A stretch of DNA of 8,674 bases from Clostridiales bacterium (GCA_019420425.1 JAHZHG010000050.1:2718-11391), one strand, 5' to 3'; counted from the stretch's first letter, positions 1 to 7,432 are shown. Notes: generated from the letters alone by a model not told the origin. Program-made: numbers and translations.

Positions 1-1
1 G

Positions 2-349
2 GTATTATATAATCTGAACAATATCAATATCAACGAGAGGCGAAGAGAACTGGCGACGCTCAAGGTACTGGGCTTTTATGACGGCGAGGTATCGGCCTAT
101 GTTTACCGGGAAAATGTGCTGCTGACGCTGATCGGCGCTGTGGCCGGCTGCGGTGTGGGCGTACTGCTGCATCGGTTTATTATCGTAACGGTGGAGGTGG
201 ATGCCTGCATGTTCGGCAGGAATATTGAGCCGGCAAGCTTTCTGTACAGCATTCTGTTCACGGTTGGCTTCTCTGCATTTGTCAATTTCGTCATGCACTT
301 TAAGCTGAAAAAGATTGACATGGTGGAGTCCTTAAAGAGTGTGGAATAG
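2..349 (+). CDS. FtsX-like ABC transporter permease, C-terminal end (5' partial)
   Basis: The reading frame is open from base 2 to a TAG at 347-349 and gives the last 115 residues of a membrane protein whose start lies outside the window. The visible part begins with a cytoplasmic coupling-type segment containing NERRRELATLKVLGF, a signature of FtsX/MacB-type permeases. Two hydrophobic segments follow (around VLLTLIGAVAGCGVGVLL and SFLYSILFTVGFSAFVNFV), then a basic tail, KLKKIDMVESLKSVE. Such permeases sit in the cytoplasmic membrane and work with an ABC ATPase, usually for export of lipids or peptides or for mechanotransmission rather than uptake. The ESLKSVE tail is typical of the very large permeases of Clostridia, but the substrate cannot be read from this fragment. 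The next gene starts 24 bases later with no terminator between them, so read-through into the downstream run is possible. Confidence 0.88.
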   Translation, partial: VLYNLNNININERRRELATLKVLGFYDGEVSAYVYRENVLLTLIGAVAGCGVGVLLHRFIIVTVEVDACMFGRNIEPASFLYSILFTVGFSAFVNFVMHFKLKKIDMVESLKSVE

Positions 350-373
350 CGCGGCGAAGAAAGAGATGGAAAA

Positions 374-1342
374 ATGGTAACCGCTTGGGAATATTTTATT
401 CAGAATCAGGAAATTGTAATAACGAGATGCTTCGGTACGGGAGACGAGGTCTGCGTGCCGGAGCAGATAGGGGGTCTGCCGGTGAGGGAACTGGCAGACC
501 ATGCCTTTGCCCCGGAACCCACGGTACGCTGGCCGAACCAGCCAAGATACCGGGCAGCAGCCGGGGAAGGGACAGGCAGTTCAGAAGAGGAAACGCCGGT
601 GTGCGGGGAGATGGTGGCCTATGTCAGCCTGCCCCGCACCCTGCGGCGTATCGGGGATTATGCATTTTATCAATGCTTTCAGTTGAAAGAGCTGAGCGTG
701 TACGGAGGTGAGCTGCATCTGGGAGGCGGCGTGTTTGTCGGCTGTCATCAGGTGGGGCTGATCCGCGTACAGGAGGCCGAGCAGGAGTCCTTTGCGCTGA
801 AGGATATACTGAGCGAGCTGCACCATGAGCTGGACGTGCGGCTGGATTTTGCGGACGGCTCCCGGATGAAGCTGGTCTATCCGGAGTATTATGAGGAATC
901 AAAGGAAAATACCCCGGCCAGGATTATTGAGATTAAGTTCGAAGGAACCGGATATAAATACCGGCAGTGCTTTGCCGGACGGAAGGTGGATCTGCGCGCC
1001 TACGACCGTCTGTTTCCCCTGGCTGTGGCCCAGGAATATATGTCCACCAGGATCAGAATGGCCCAGTACCGGCTCCGATACCCGCGGGAGCTGGGAGAGG
1101 AAGCCGCTGCAGCATATCTGGAATTTCTGCGCAGGGAATACCGGGAAAATATAAAGGATATCCTGGAACGCAGGGATTTTATGCTTTTGGAAATTCTGGA
1201 CGGGCGAGCGTATTTTACGGAGGAGCTGCTGAAAGAATTTCTGGATGAAGCAGCTGTGCGCCGGGAGCCAGAGGCAGTCAGCATATTAATGGAAATCCGG
1301 CACAGACGGTTTGGACATAAGAAAAAGGAATTTACCTTTTAG
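374..1342 (+). CDS. Cytoplasmic leucine-rich-repeat (BspA/LRR_5-type) protein
   Basis: This gene encodes 322 residues with no signal peptide or membrane segment, so the product is probably cytoplasmic. Residues 14-46 (ITRCFGTGDEVCVPEQIGGL, then LPVRELADHAFA) and 84-130 (VSLPRTLRRIGDYAFYQCFQL and the following strand) match the LRR_5 pattern of alternating 'I/V-x-I-P' strands and 'I-G-x-x-A-F' turns. The two LRR units are split by a low-complexity insert rich in A, G, E and P at about 47-80. The rest (about 180-322) is a charged, mostly helical domain I do not recognise. LRR_5 domains bind proteins, and most BspA relatives are secreted, so a cytoplasmic one at the head of a MoxR/VWA operon suggests an adaptor or target-recognition subunit (inference). 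The ATG at 374 has only a loose purine-rich ribosome site. The next gene begins 14 bases after the stop, indicating one transcript. Confidence 0.8.
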   Translation: MVTAWEYFIQNQEIVITRCFGTGDEVCVPEQIGGLPVRELADHAFAPEPTVRWPNQPRYRAAAGEGTGSSEEETPVCGEMVAYVSLPRTLRRIGDYAFYQCFQLKELSVYGGELHLGGGVFVGCHQVGLIRVQEAEQESFALKDILSELHHELDVRLDFADGSRMKLVYPEYYEESKENTPARIIEIKFEGTGYKYRQCFAGRKVDLRAYDRLFPLAVAQEYMSTRIRMAQYRLRYPRELGEEAAAAYLEFLRREYRENIKDILERRDFMLLEILDGRAYFTEELLKEFLDEAAVRREPEAVSILMEIRHRRFGHKKKEFTF

Positions 1343-1356
1343 CGGGGACGGATACG

Positions 1357-2715
1357 ATGGGAAACCTGATAAATGAACAGATGGAAGCGATCAGCCGGGA
1401 AATTTTGGTCATGTCCAGGAACGAGCTGTATCTGAGTATGCGCTTTTTGGATCTGGCGCTGTCCGGGCTGGAGTTTCAGGCAACGACAGAGACGGATACA
1501 CTGGGGACAGACGGGATGCTCCTCTTTGCCAATCCGGCGTTTCTGACAAATGCATACCGCCGGGATAGAAAAACGGTGAACCGGCTGTATCTGCACACGG
1601 TATATCACTGCCTGTTCCGGCATTTATTCAAGGCCACGGACAGGGAGCCGGGCCTTTGGCAGATTGCCTGTGATACGGCGGTGGAATATCTGATTGACGG
1701 GCTGAATTACCGGTGTATCCGTCAGGGGAGAAGCCGGATCAGGCGCACCTGCTATCAGGAGCTGGAAAAGCGGATGAAGGTGATAACGGCAGAGGGGATT
1801 TATCACGTGCTGACCACAGAGGGTGTGCGTGCATGGCAGAGGAAAAAGCTGGAGGAAGAGTTTTGCGTGGATGACCATAGTGCGTGGCCTGCGCCCCAGC
1901 CTCCGGGGAAGCCGCCTGCGCCGCAGGCGGCTATGGTTCGGCAGAAGTGGGAGGATATCAGCAGCAAAACCCAGACGGAGATGGAGACATTCGCCCGGGA
2001 GCAGTCCTCCGGCGCGGAGGAGTTTAAACGAACGCTTGCGGTAGAAAACCGGGAGAGGTATGATTACCGGGCGTTTCTGCGAAAATTTGCCGTTCTGCGG
2101 GAAGAAGTGCAGGTAGACGCCGATAGCTTTGACTATGTCTTTTACAGCCTGGGCCTGCGGATGTACGGCAATATGCCGCTGATTGAACCGCAGGAGGTAA
2201 AGGAGGTAAAAAAGATACGGGAATTTGTGATTGTGATCGATACCTCCATGTCCACCAGCGGGGAGCTGGTGGAGGCGTTTTTATCCCAGACCTATGAGGT
2301 CCTGCGGGAGTCGGAGAGCTTTTTTCAGAAGGTGCATATCCGGATTATCCAGTGTGACGAAACGGTGAAACGTGATGTAAAAATCACCTGTGGTAAGGAG
2401 CTGGAGGAGTATATGGCGCATTTTACGCTGGAGGGCAACGGGGGCACGGATTTCCGCCCGGCCTTTGCGTATGTGGACGAATTGATTGAACGGCACGAGC
2501 TGACAGAACTGAAGGGATTGATTTATTTCACCGACGGACGGGGAATTTATCCGGTAAAGCGGCCGGTTTATGATACGGCATTTGTATTTCTGGAGGAGGA
2601 TTACACAGACGTGCAGGTACCGCCGTGGGCGATTAAGCTGATCCTGGAGCGGGAAGAGCTGGAGGAGCAGAAAAAGTTCAGGACGGATTATCGGTTTGTG
2701 GATCAAAAAGAATAG
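1357..2715 (+). CDS. DUF2201-type metallopeptidase-like / VWA domain protein
   Basis: The 452-residue protein has the two-part plan of the DUF2201 family. The N-terminal putative metallopeptidase-like domain (about 1-150) holds an HxxxH motif, HTVYH at residues 80-84, with a further His at 89 and an acidic helix, ACDTAVEYLID, at 104-114. A proline-rich linker (about 177-192) and a charged helical region follow. The C-terminal VWA-like domain (about 287-430) has a complete MIDAS: D295-x-S297-x-S299 in VIVIDTSMST, T364 in GGTDFRPAF, and D393 in YFTDGRG. It can therefore plausibly bind Mg2+ and a partner's acidic residue. Family proteins of this kind pair with MoxR AAA+ ATPases, and such an ATPase starts 15 bases downstream. 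By analogy with NorD and CbbO it would be the substrate adaptor. Whether the N-terminal domain is catalytic is unknown. No signal peptide is present. Confidence 0.9.
   Translation: MGNLINEQMEAISREILVMSRNELYLSMRFLDLALSGLEFQATTETDTLGTDGMLLFANPAFLTNAYRRDRKTVNRLYLHTVYHCLFRHLFKATDREPGLWQIACDTAVEYLIDGLNYRCIRQGRSRIRRTCYQELEKRMKVITAEGIYHVLTTEGVRAWQRKKLEEEFCVDDHSAWPAPQPPGKPPAPQAAMVRQKWEDISSKTQTEMETFAREQSSGAEEFKRTLAVENRERYDYRAFLRKFAVLREEVQVDADSFDYVFYSLGLRMYGNMPLIEPQEVKEVKKIREFVIVIDTSMSTSGELVEAFLSQTYEVLRESESFFQKVHIRIIQCDETVKRDVKITCGKELEEYMAHFTLEGNGGTDFRPAFAYVDELIERHELTELKGLIYFTDGRGIYPVKRPVYDTAFVFLEEDYTDVQVPPWAIKLILEREELEEQKKFRTDYRFVDQKE
1911..1931 (+). repeat. Perfect 9-bp inverted repeat inside the VWA gene linker
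   Basis: GCCGCCTGC (1911-1919) and GCAGGCGGC (1923-1931) are exact reverse complements separated by three bases, making a very GC-rich hairpin within the codons of the proline-rich linker between the two domains. No U-tract follows, so it is not a standard terminator. It could slow ribosomes between domains, or simply result from Pro/Ala codon composition. Confidence 0.6.
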
Positions 2716-2730
2716 GGAGATAACAGTGGG

Positions 2731-4272
2731 ATGAATATTAAGAGAGCCAAACAGGAAATTAAGGATACCATCGGAGCATATCTGCGCCGGGATGCATACG
2801 GAGAATATCGGATACCCTCCATCCGTCAGCGGCCAATACTGCTGATGGGGCCTCCGGGAATCGGAAAGACACAGATTATGGAGCAGATCGCGGCAGAGTG
2901 TGACCTGGCGCTGGTTTCCTATACGATTACTCACCATACCCGGCAGAGCGCCATTGGCCTGCCGTTCATCCGGGAAAAGGAGTATGGCGGAAAAACGCAT
3001 TCCGTTACCGAGTATACCATGAGTGAAATTATCGCCTCCGTATACGACCGGATGGAGGAGAGCGGAAAAACAGAGGGAATTTTATTCATCGACGAGATCA
3101 ACTGTGTATCCGAGACACTGGCGCCGACGATGCTGCAGTTCCTCCAGTGCAAAAGCTTTGGCAACCAGCAGGTTCCGGAGGGCTGGATCATCGTGGCGGC
3201 AGGCAATCCGCCGGAATATAACAAATCCGTCCGGGAATTTGACGTCGTGACGCTGGATCGGGTAAAGGTGATTGACGTGGAGGCGGATTTTTCCGTCTGG
3301 AAGGAATATGCGTACCAGGCAGGGATCCATGGAAGCATCATTTCCTATCTGGATATCCACAAGGAAAATTTCTATTCCATGGAAACCACGGTGGATGGAA
3401 AACGCTTTGCCACGGCAAGAGGCTGGCAGGATCTGTCCGAGATGATTTTTGCCTACGAGGAGCTAAAGCTCAGGATGGATCAGGAAGTGATTATTCAGTA
3501 TATCCAGCATCCGAAGATTGCCAAGGATTTTGCCAATTATCTGGAGCTTTATTATAAGTATAAGACCGACTATCGTGTGGAAGAGATCCTGAGAGGAACG
3601 ATAAGGCCGGGAGCTTTGGAAAAGCTGAAGTTTGCCTCCTTTGACGAGCGGCTCAGCGTGACCGGCCTTCTGCTCAGCGCCCTGGGCGAATATTTTCAGA
3701 AGGCCAGGCGGCAGGACGGACTGACCGCCAGTCTGTATGAGGAGCTGAAGCGGTTTAAGACCAGACTGGAGCAGCCGGCCTGCCGGGATTTATCGCCCAG
3801 GGAGATTCTGGAGCAGCAGATTCTGCGCAGGCAGCGGGAAAGCCAGAGAAAAGAAGCGGCCGGTCAGAAGGACAGGGAGACAGCCCTGCGGGAGCGTGAG
3901 GCGACAGCTTTGCTGGAACAATATGCAGCGGCCCTGGATGGAGAAAATGATCATGAGCGGGCGTTTGAACAGGTGCGTATTCCTTTTGCGCAGGAACCGG
4001 CCAGGAGGGAAAATGCGCTGGCCGAGGCAAAGGAGCGGCTGGAGTATGCCTTTGATTTTATGGAGGCAGCTTTCGGGGAAAGCCAGGAGATGGTTATCTT
4101 TATCACCGAGCTTTCCGTGAATGCAGATGCGGTATGGTTCCTGAACGAGGAGGAATGCCCGCGGTATTACCGGTACAATAAGGGGCTTTTGTTTAATGAG
4201 CGGCAGGAGGGACTGAATGCGCGGATTGATGCGGTTCAGGAGCTGATGATCGGGAAAGGAGACGTGGGATGA
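2731..4272 (+). CDS. MoxR-like AAA+ ATPase with long C-terminal extension
   Basis: The 513-residue protein carries a MoxR-type AAA+ core in roughly the first 300 residues. Walker A is GPPGIGKT (40-47) and Walker B is ILFIDEIN (117-124, catalytic D121/E122). A sensor-1 Asn lies in AAGNPPEYN (N159), and a conserved Arg follows TLD (R177). MoxR proteins are usually about 300-350 residues. Here about 200 more follow: a highly charged, probably coiled-coil stretch (about 330-430), then a conserved-looking tail with EMVIFITELSVNADAVWFL and YRYNKGLLFNER. MoxR ATPases form hexamers that use ATP to remodel or load metal into targets through a VWA partner, which is the gene just upstream. Translation starts at the ATG after GGGAGA at 2715-2720. 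The stop overlaps the next start codon (ATGA, 4269-4272), so the two products are probably made in a fixed ratio. Confidence 0.92.
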   Translation: MNIKRAKQEIKDTIGAYLRRDAYGEYRIPSIRQRPILLMGPPGIGKTQIMEQIAAECDLALVSYTITHHTRQSAIGLPFIREKEYGGKTHSVTEYTMSEIIASVYDRMEESGKTEGILFIDEINCVSETLAPTMLQFLQCKSFGNQQVPEGWIIVAAGNPPEYNKSVREFDVVTLDRVKVIDVEADFSVWKEYAYQAGIHGSIISYLDIHKENFYSMETTVDGKRFATARGWQDLSEMIFAYEELKLRMDQEVIIQYIQHPKIAKDFANYLELYYKYKTDYRVEEILRGTIRPGALEKLKFASFDERLSVTGLLLSALGEYFQKARRQDGLTASLYEELKRFKTRLEQPACRDLSPREILEQQILRRQRESQRKEAAGQKDRETALREREATALLEQYAAALDGENDHERAFEQVRIPFAQEPARRENALAEAKERLEYAFDFMEAAFGESQEMVIFITELSVNADAVWFLNEEECPRYYRYNKGLLFNERQEGLNARIDAVQELMIGKGDVG

Positions 4273-5849
4273 GGATGAAGCCACTGAGCGTGAAACGGTT
4301 TTTGCAACTGGAAGGCCCGACGGAAGAGGATTCCCGGGGAGACAGGGAACGGATCCTGGAAGCCCTGAAGGGAGAGTTTCCGGCTCTGCGCTTTTCTCTG
4401 GCCGCTCTGCGCCAGCTGTATCCGCTCTGCCGGGAGGCCGGGTGGGCGGTTACCGTGACGATTGCCTGTTTAGACGGCGCACAGGAGATCCTGCGCGTGG
4501 AAAAGGGAGATACCACGAACACACACTATGGGGCGGCCATTGACCTGGGCAGTACCACAGTAGTTATGGAGCTGGTGCGTCTGACCGATGGAGAAACCTG
4601 TGTAAAGGAGAGCCTGTTTAACGGACAGATTGCCTACGGAGAAGAGATTCTGAGCCGGATTTTCTATACAAAGGATAATGCGGAGCATCTGGCAGAGCTG
4701 CAGGCGGTAACGGCAAAGACGATTCAGCAGCTGCTGGATGACGGGGCAGAGAAAGCGGGAATATCCACCACAGATATCAGTGCGGTAACGGTTGGCGGCA
4801 ATACCACGATGACTCACCTGTTTGCCGGCCTGTTCCCCTGGCCGATATTCGAGACGCCGTATGCGCCGGCTGCCCTGGCTCCGGGTTTTATCCGCGGGGA
4901 CGAGCTGGGACTTTCGGTGGGCGGATATGTGTATCTGATGCCGTCGGCGGCCAATTATCTGGGCGGAGATATTATCAGCGGGCTGCTGGCTGCGGATATG
5001 GACAGGGAAGAGCGGCTGAGCGTATTTATTGATATCGGAACCAATGGGGAGCTGGTGGTGGGCAACGGTGAGTTTTTACTGGCCGGAGCAGGGGCGGCCG
5101 GACCGGCGCTGGAGGGAGGAATCAGCAAATCCGGTATGCGCGCGGCCCCCGGTGCGGTAGAGCGGGTAAAAATAGAAAACGGCGAGCTGTCCGTTTCGGT
5201 GATCGGAGAGGAAAAGCCGCGGGGAATCTGCGGTTCAGGAATTGTGGAGCTGCTGGCAGAGATGCTGCTGAACGGCTGGATTGATTTTCGGGGGAATTTC
5301 CGGGAGGAGGCTTCGCCGCGGATCATTTGGGTGGACGGCGTGCATGAAGAGGAAGAAAATGCGGAAAAGCAGCTGGCGGTCTGTTATGCCTGGAAGGAGG
5401 AGTCCGCGGACGGAGAGGAGCTGGTATTCACTCAGCAGGATGTCCGGGAATTTATCCGCACCAAGTCAGCGGCCCACACCATGGTAGCTGTTCTGCTGGA
5501 GCAGTTTGGCCTGCCGCTGGATGAAGTAGAGCAGTTTTATCTGGCCGGCGCCTTTGGTACATATCTGGATCTGGAGGCGGCAGTGACCATCGGCCTGTAT
5601 CCGGACCTGCCGCGGGAAAAGTTTGTCTGCCTGGGCAATGCCTCCCTGGCGGGAGCAAAGAAGCTTCTGCTGGATCAAAGCGCCCTTTCGCGGATTGCGG
5701 AAATACGGGAAAAGATTACGTATGTTCAATTTGGCGCGGCGGCAGACTTCATCGAAAAAATGCGGATGGCCCAGTTTTTGCCACACACCGACCTGGACAG
5801 CTATCCTACGGTAAAGGAGCGGCTGAGGGAGCATGGGCGTTTGGAGTAA
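4269..5849 (+). CDS. RACo-like ASKHA-domain ATPase (DUF4445) lacking the ferredoxin domain
   Basis: The 526-residue protein matches the linker and ASKHA part of RACo, the ATP-dependent reductive activator of corrinoid proteins. Residues 1-80 resemble the family's linker domain (ALRQLYPLCREAGWAVTVTI, then VEKGDTT). The ASKHA fold follows: phosphate-1 motif AIDLGSTTVV (90-99), GGNTTMTHLFAG (176-187), phosphate-2 motif FIDIGTNGEL (253-262), ICGSGIVELL (320-329), and adenosine-type motif FYLAGAFGTYLD (423-434). The tail FLPHTDLDSYPTV (503-515) is also typical. What is missing is the N-terminal [2Fe-2S] ferredoxin domain: only two Cys, C54 and C67, precede the ASKHA core, and they do not form a cluster motif. 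Electrons would therefore have to come from another protein, or the protein has a non-redox ATPase role. The start is fixed by AAAGGAG at 4255-4261 and by the 4-base overlap with the MoxR gene. Confidence 0.9.
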   Translation: MRMKPLSVKRFLQLEGPTEEDSRGDRERILEALKGEFPALRFSLAALRQLYPLCREAGWAVTVTIACLDGAQEILRVEKGDTTNTHYGAAIDLGSTTVVMELVRLTDGETCVKESLFNGQIAYGEEILSRIFYTKDNAEHLAELQAVTAKTIQQLLDDGAEKAGISTTDISAVTVGGNTTMTHLFAGLFPWPIFETPYAPAALAPGFIRGDELGLSVGGYVYLMPSAANYLGGDIISGLLAADMDREERLSVFIDIGTNGELVVGNGEFLLAGAGAAGPALEGGISKSGMRAAPGAVERVKIENGELSVSVIGEEKPRGICGSGIVELLAEMLLNGWIDFRGNFREEASPRIIWVDGVHEEEENAEKQLAVCYAWKEESADGEELVFTQQDVREFIRTKSAAHTMVAVLLEQFGLPLDEVEQFYLAGAFGTYLDLEAAVTIGLYPDLPREKFVCLGNASLAGAKKLLLDQSALSRIAEIREKITYVQFGAAADFIEKMRMAQFLPHTDLDSYPTVKERLREHGRLE

Positions 5850-5869
5850 AAGATTAAGGAAAAGATAAT

Positions 5870-5898
5870 TTGTCAGAAACCTTCCGGTATGCTACTAT
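5870..5898 (+). promoter_or_regulatory. Sigma-A-type promoter for the cell-wall-binding protein
   Basis: A TTGTCA box (5870-5875) and a TACTAT box (5893-5898) are separated by exactly 17 bases. Both are close to the vegetative consensus. Transcription would start near 5905 and give a leader of about 50 bases. This marks the end of the MoxR/ASKHA run, although I see no strong terminator before it. Confidence 0.75.
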
Positions 5899-5921
5899 AG
5901 TTATATAGAAAAGTAGGAAAG

Positions 5922-5939
5922 TTCTGCCTGAGGGCAGAG
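5922..5939 (+). other. Small 5'-leader hairpin
   Basis: TCTGCC (5923-5928) pairs with GGCAGA (5933-5938) around a TGAG loop, and a G-U pair can extend it. It sits just before the purine-rich ribosome site AGGAAGGAGAGG (5941-5952). No U-tract follows, so it is not a terminator. It may protect the 5' end or affect translation of the following gene. Confidence 0.45.
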
Positions 5940-5957
5940 AAGGAAGGAGAGGATGAG

Positions 5958-7337
5958 ATGAGAGAGAAATCATGGGCAAAAAGCCTGCGCGCAGGTGCGG
6001 CCGGGTTTGTATTTATCCTGCTGGCTGTGATGTGTTTTCCGAACATAACAGCGGAGGCGGCCTGGCAGAAGGGCTCGGGCGGCTGGTGGTATTCCTATGG
6101 CAGCACGTATTGCCGGAACGGCATCTATTCCATCGGCGGAAAACGGTATTTCTTTGACGCAAACGGCTGGATGAAAACCGGCTGGCAGCGGATCAACGGA
6201 TACTGGTATTACTTTGAACCCAGCGGTGAGATGCGGTTTGGGTGGCTGCAGTCCGGAAGCACCTGGTACTATCTGGACAAGAATAATAACGGCAGGATGC
6301 TGTACAACACTACCCGGCTGATTTCCGGACAGTATTATTCCTTTGACAGCAGCGGCAGGATGCGCACGGGATGGTATCAGAACAGCGTGAGCAAGGCGTG
6401 GTACTATTTCGACGGAAGCGGCGCGATGGTGCGCGGCGGCTGGAAGCAGATCAGCGGAAGGTGGTATTATTTTAACAGCAAGGGCGTCCGCCAGACCGGA
6501 TGGCTGACGGTCAGCGGAAAGAAATATTATCTGGCTTCCAATGGAGTGATGGTGACCGGCACGCAGAAGATCAACGGAAGGACCTACGTTTTCGGCTCCG
6601 ACGGCGCGCTGAAATCCACAGTTTCCAATGCCAGCTCGGTTGTCACCACGGCCATCAGTGCAAACAAGAAATACAGCGTGGATTTAGACGGTGACGGCAT
6701 CCGGGAGATTTTCCATTACAAAGTGTCGGGCGGGACATGTTATCTGTATGTAAACAACAGTCCGCAATATTCCGATAAAACTGCGGTACGCCCTGTGGTT
6801 CGGCTGCACAGGATGGGCACCAATGGCTACTTTGTGGAGTATGCGAACAATAAGGGAACCAATTCCATTACCCCCCATTATTGGATGCGCTATAACGGCA
6901 GCAAATTTGTGGGATGGAATGTAAGTAAAACCACAGGCGCTACTGCGGGTATGATTACTCCGATCAATGCGAACCGCTTTACGGTGCTTCAGCGGGGATC
7001 ATTCGGTCCGATCGGCCGGCTTTACTGGAGAGAGGAGTATTCCGTTTCTAAGACCTCGCTGTCCAAGACGCAAAAACTCTATCCGCTGCTTGGCCTGGAC
7101 GCGCAGACCTCCAGAACGACCTGGACGGCAATCAGAAGCTTTTATGTCTACACCGCACCGGGTTCTGGCAAGGCGGCATTCAGGGTAAACGCCGGCGACA
7201 AGGTAACGATCAGATACGTCTACGTCAGCGGAGGCAATGTATACGCACGGGTGACGAAAGGAAGCCAGAGCGGATACCTGTATCTGCCCAAGTATAACAG
7301 AAACAGTGTAAAATATTTTGCCAATGTATCCTATTGA
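5958..7337 (+). CDS. Secreted cell-wall (choline/glucan)-binding-repeat protein
   Basis: This gene encodes 459 residues. A signal peptide covers about 1-34: basic MREKSWAKSLR, a hydrophobic core, and an AEA-A cleavage site, so the product is exported. Residues about 38-219 are tandem PF01473-type repeats of about 20 residues with the G-W-x-x-x-x-G-x-W-Y-Y-F pattern, for example GWQRINGYWYYF and GWKQISGRWYYF. These repeats bind choline on teichoic acids or glucans in other proteins. Next comes DLDGDGIRE (242-250), an EF-hand/dockerin-like DxDxDG calcium-type loop, then a region of about 130 residues I do not recognise. The C-terminal stretch (about 392-445) resembles a bacterial SH3-type module: FYVYTAPGSGKAAFRVNAGD, then VTIRYVYVSGGNVYARV. 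No catalytic motif is visible, so the role is probably adhesion or a wall-associated structure. The ATG at 5958 follows AAGGAGAGG closely. It appears monocistronic, with its own promoter and terminator. Confidence 0.88.
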   Translation: MREKSWAKSLRAGAAGFVFILLAVMCFPNITAEAAWQKGSGGWWYSYGSTYCRNGIYSIGGKRYFFDANGWMKTGWQRINGYWYYFEPSGEMRFGWLQSGSTWYYLDKNNNGRMLYNTTRLISGQYYSFDSSGRMRTGWYQNSVSKAWYYFDGSGAMVRGGWKQISGRWYYFNSKGVRQTGWLTVSGKKYYLASNGVMVTGTQKINGRTYVFGSDGALKSTVSNASSVVTTAISANKKYSVDLDGDGIREIFHYKVSGGTCYLYVNNSPQYSDKTAVRPVVRLHRMGTNGYFVEYANNKGTNSITPHYWMRYNGSKFVGWNVSKTTGATAGMITPINANRFTVLQRGSFGPIGRLYWREEYSVSKTSLSKTQKLYPLLGLDAQTSRTTWTAIRSFYVYTAPGSGKAAFRVNAGDKVTIRYVYVSGGNVYARVTKGSQSGYLYLPKYNRNSVKYFANVSY

Positions 7338-7432
7338 TGGCAAAAAGCATACTTTATGCGCCGCATGCACTGCGGCTTAATTCCGGGATACCTGAAAGGG
7401 ATATGTCTCCGGCACAGGAATGTGTTGGGGGG

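Noticed and set aside
2281..3000. Long minus-strand reading frame (239 codons) across the VWA/MoxR junction
   Set aside because: It lies opposite two well-supported genes, and its translation has no recognisable domain and an unnatural composition. It is a shadow of the codon bias on the + strand.
6070..6615. Tandem repeats that might be a DNA-level repeat array
   Set aside because: The periodicity is in the protein (wall-binding repeats of about 20 residues). The DNA copies are divergent, with no identical spacers or direct repeats, so this is not CRISPR or a minisatellite.
7360..7380. Hairpin GCCGCA/TGCGGC just after the cell-wall-binding gene as a terminator
   Set aside because: The stem is only 6 bp and is followed by TTAATTCC rather than a U-tract. 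The stem at 7433-7460 is far better.
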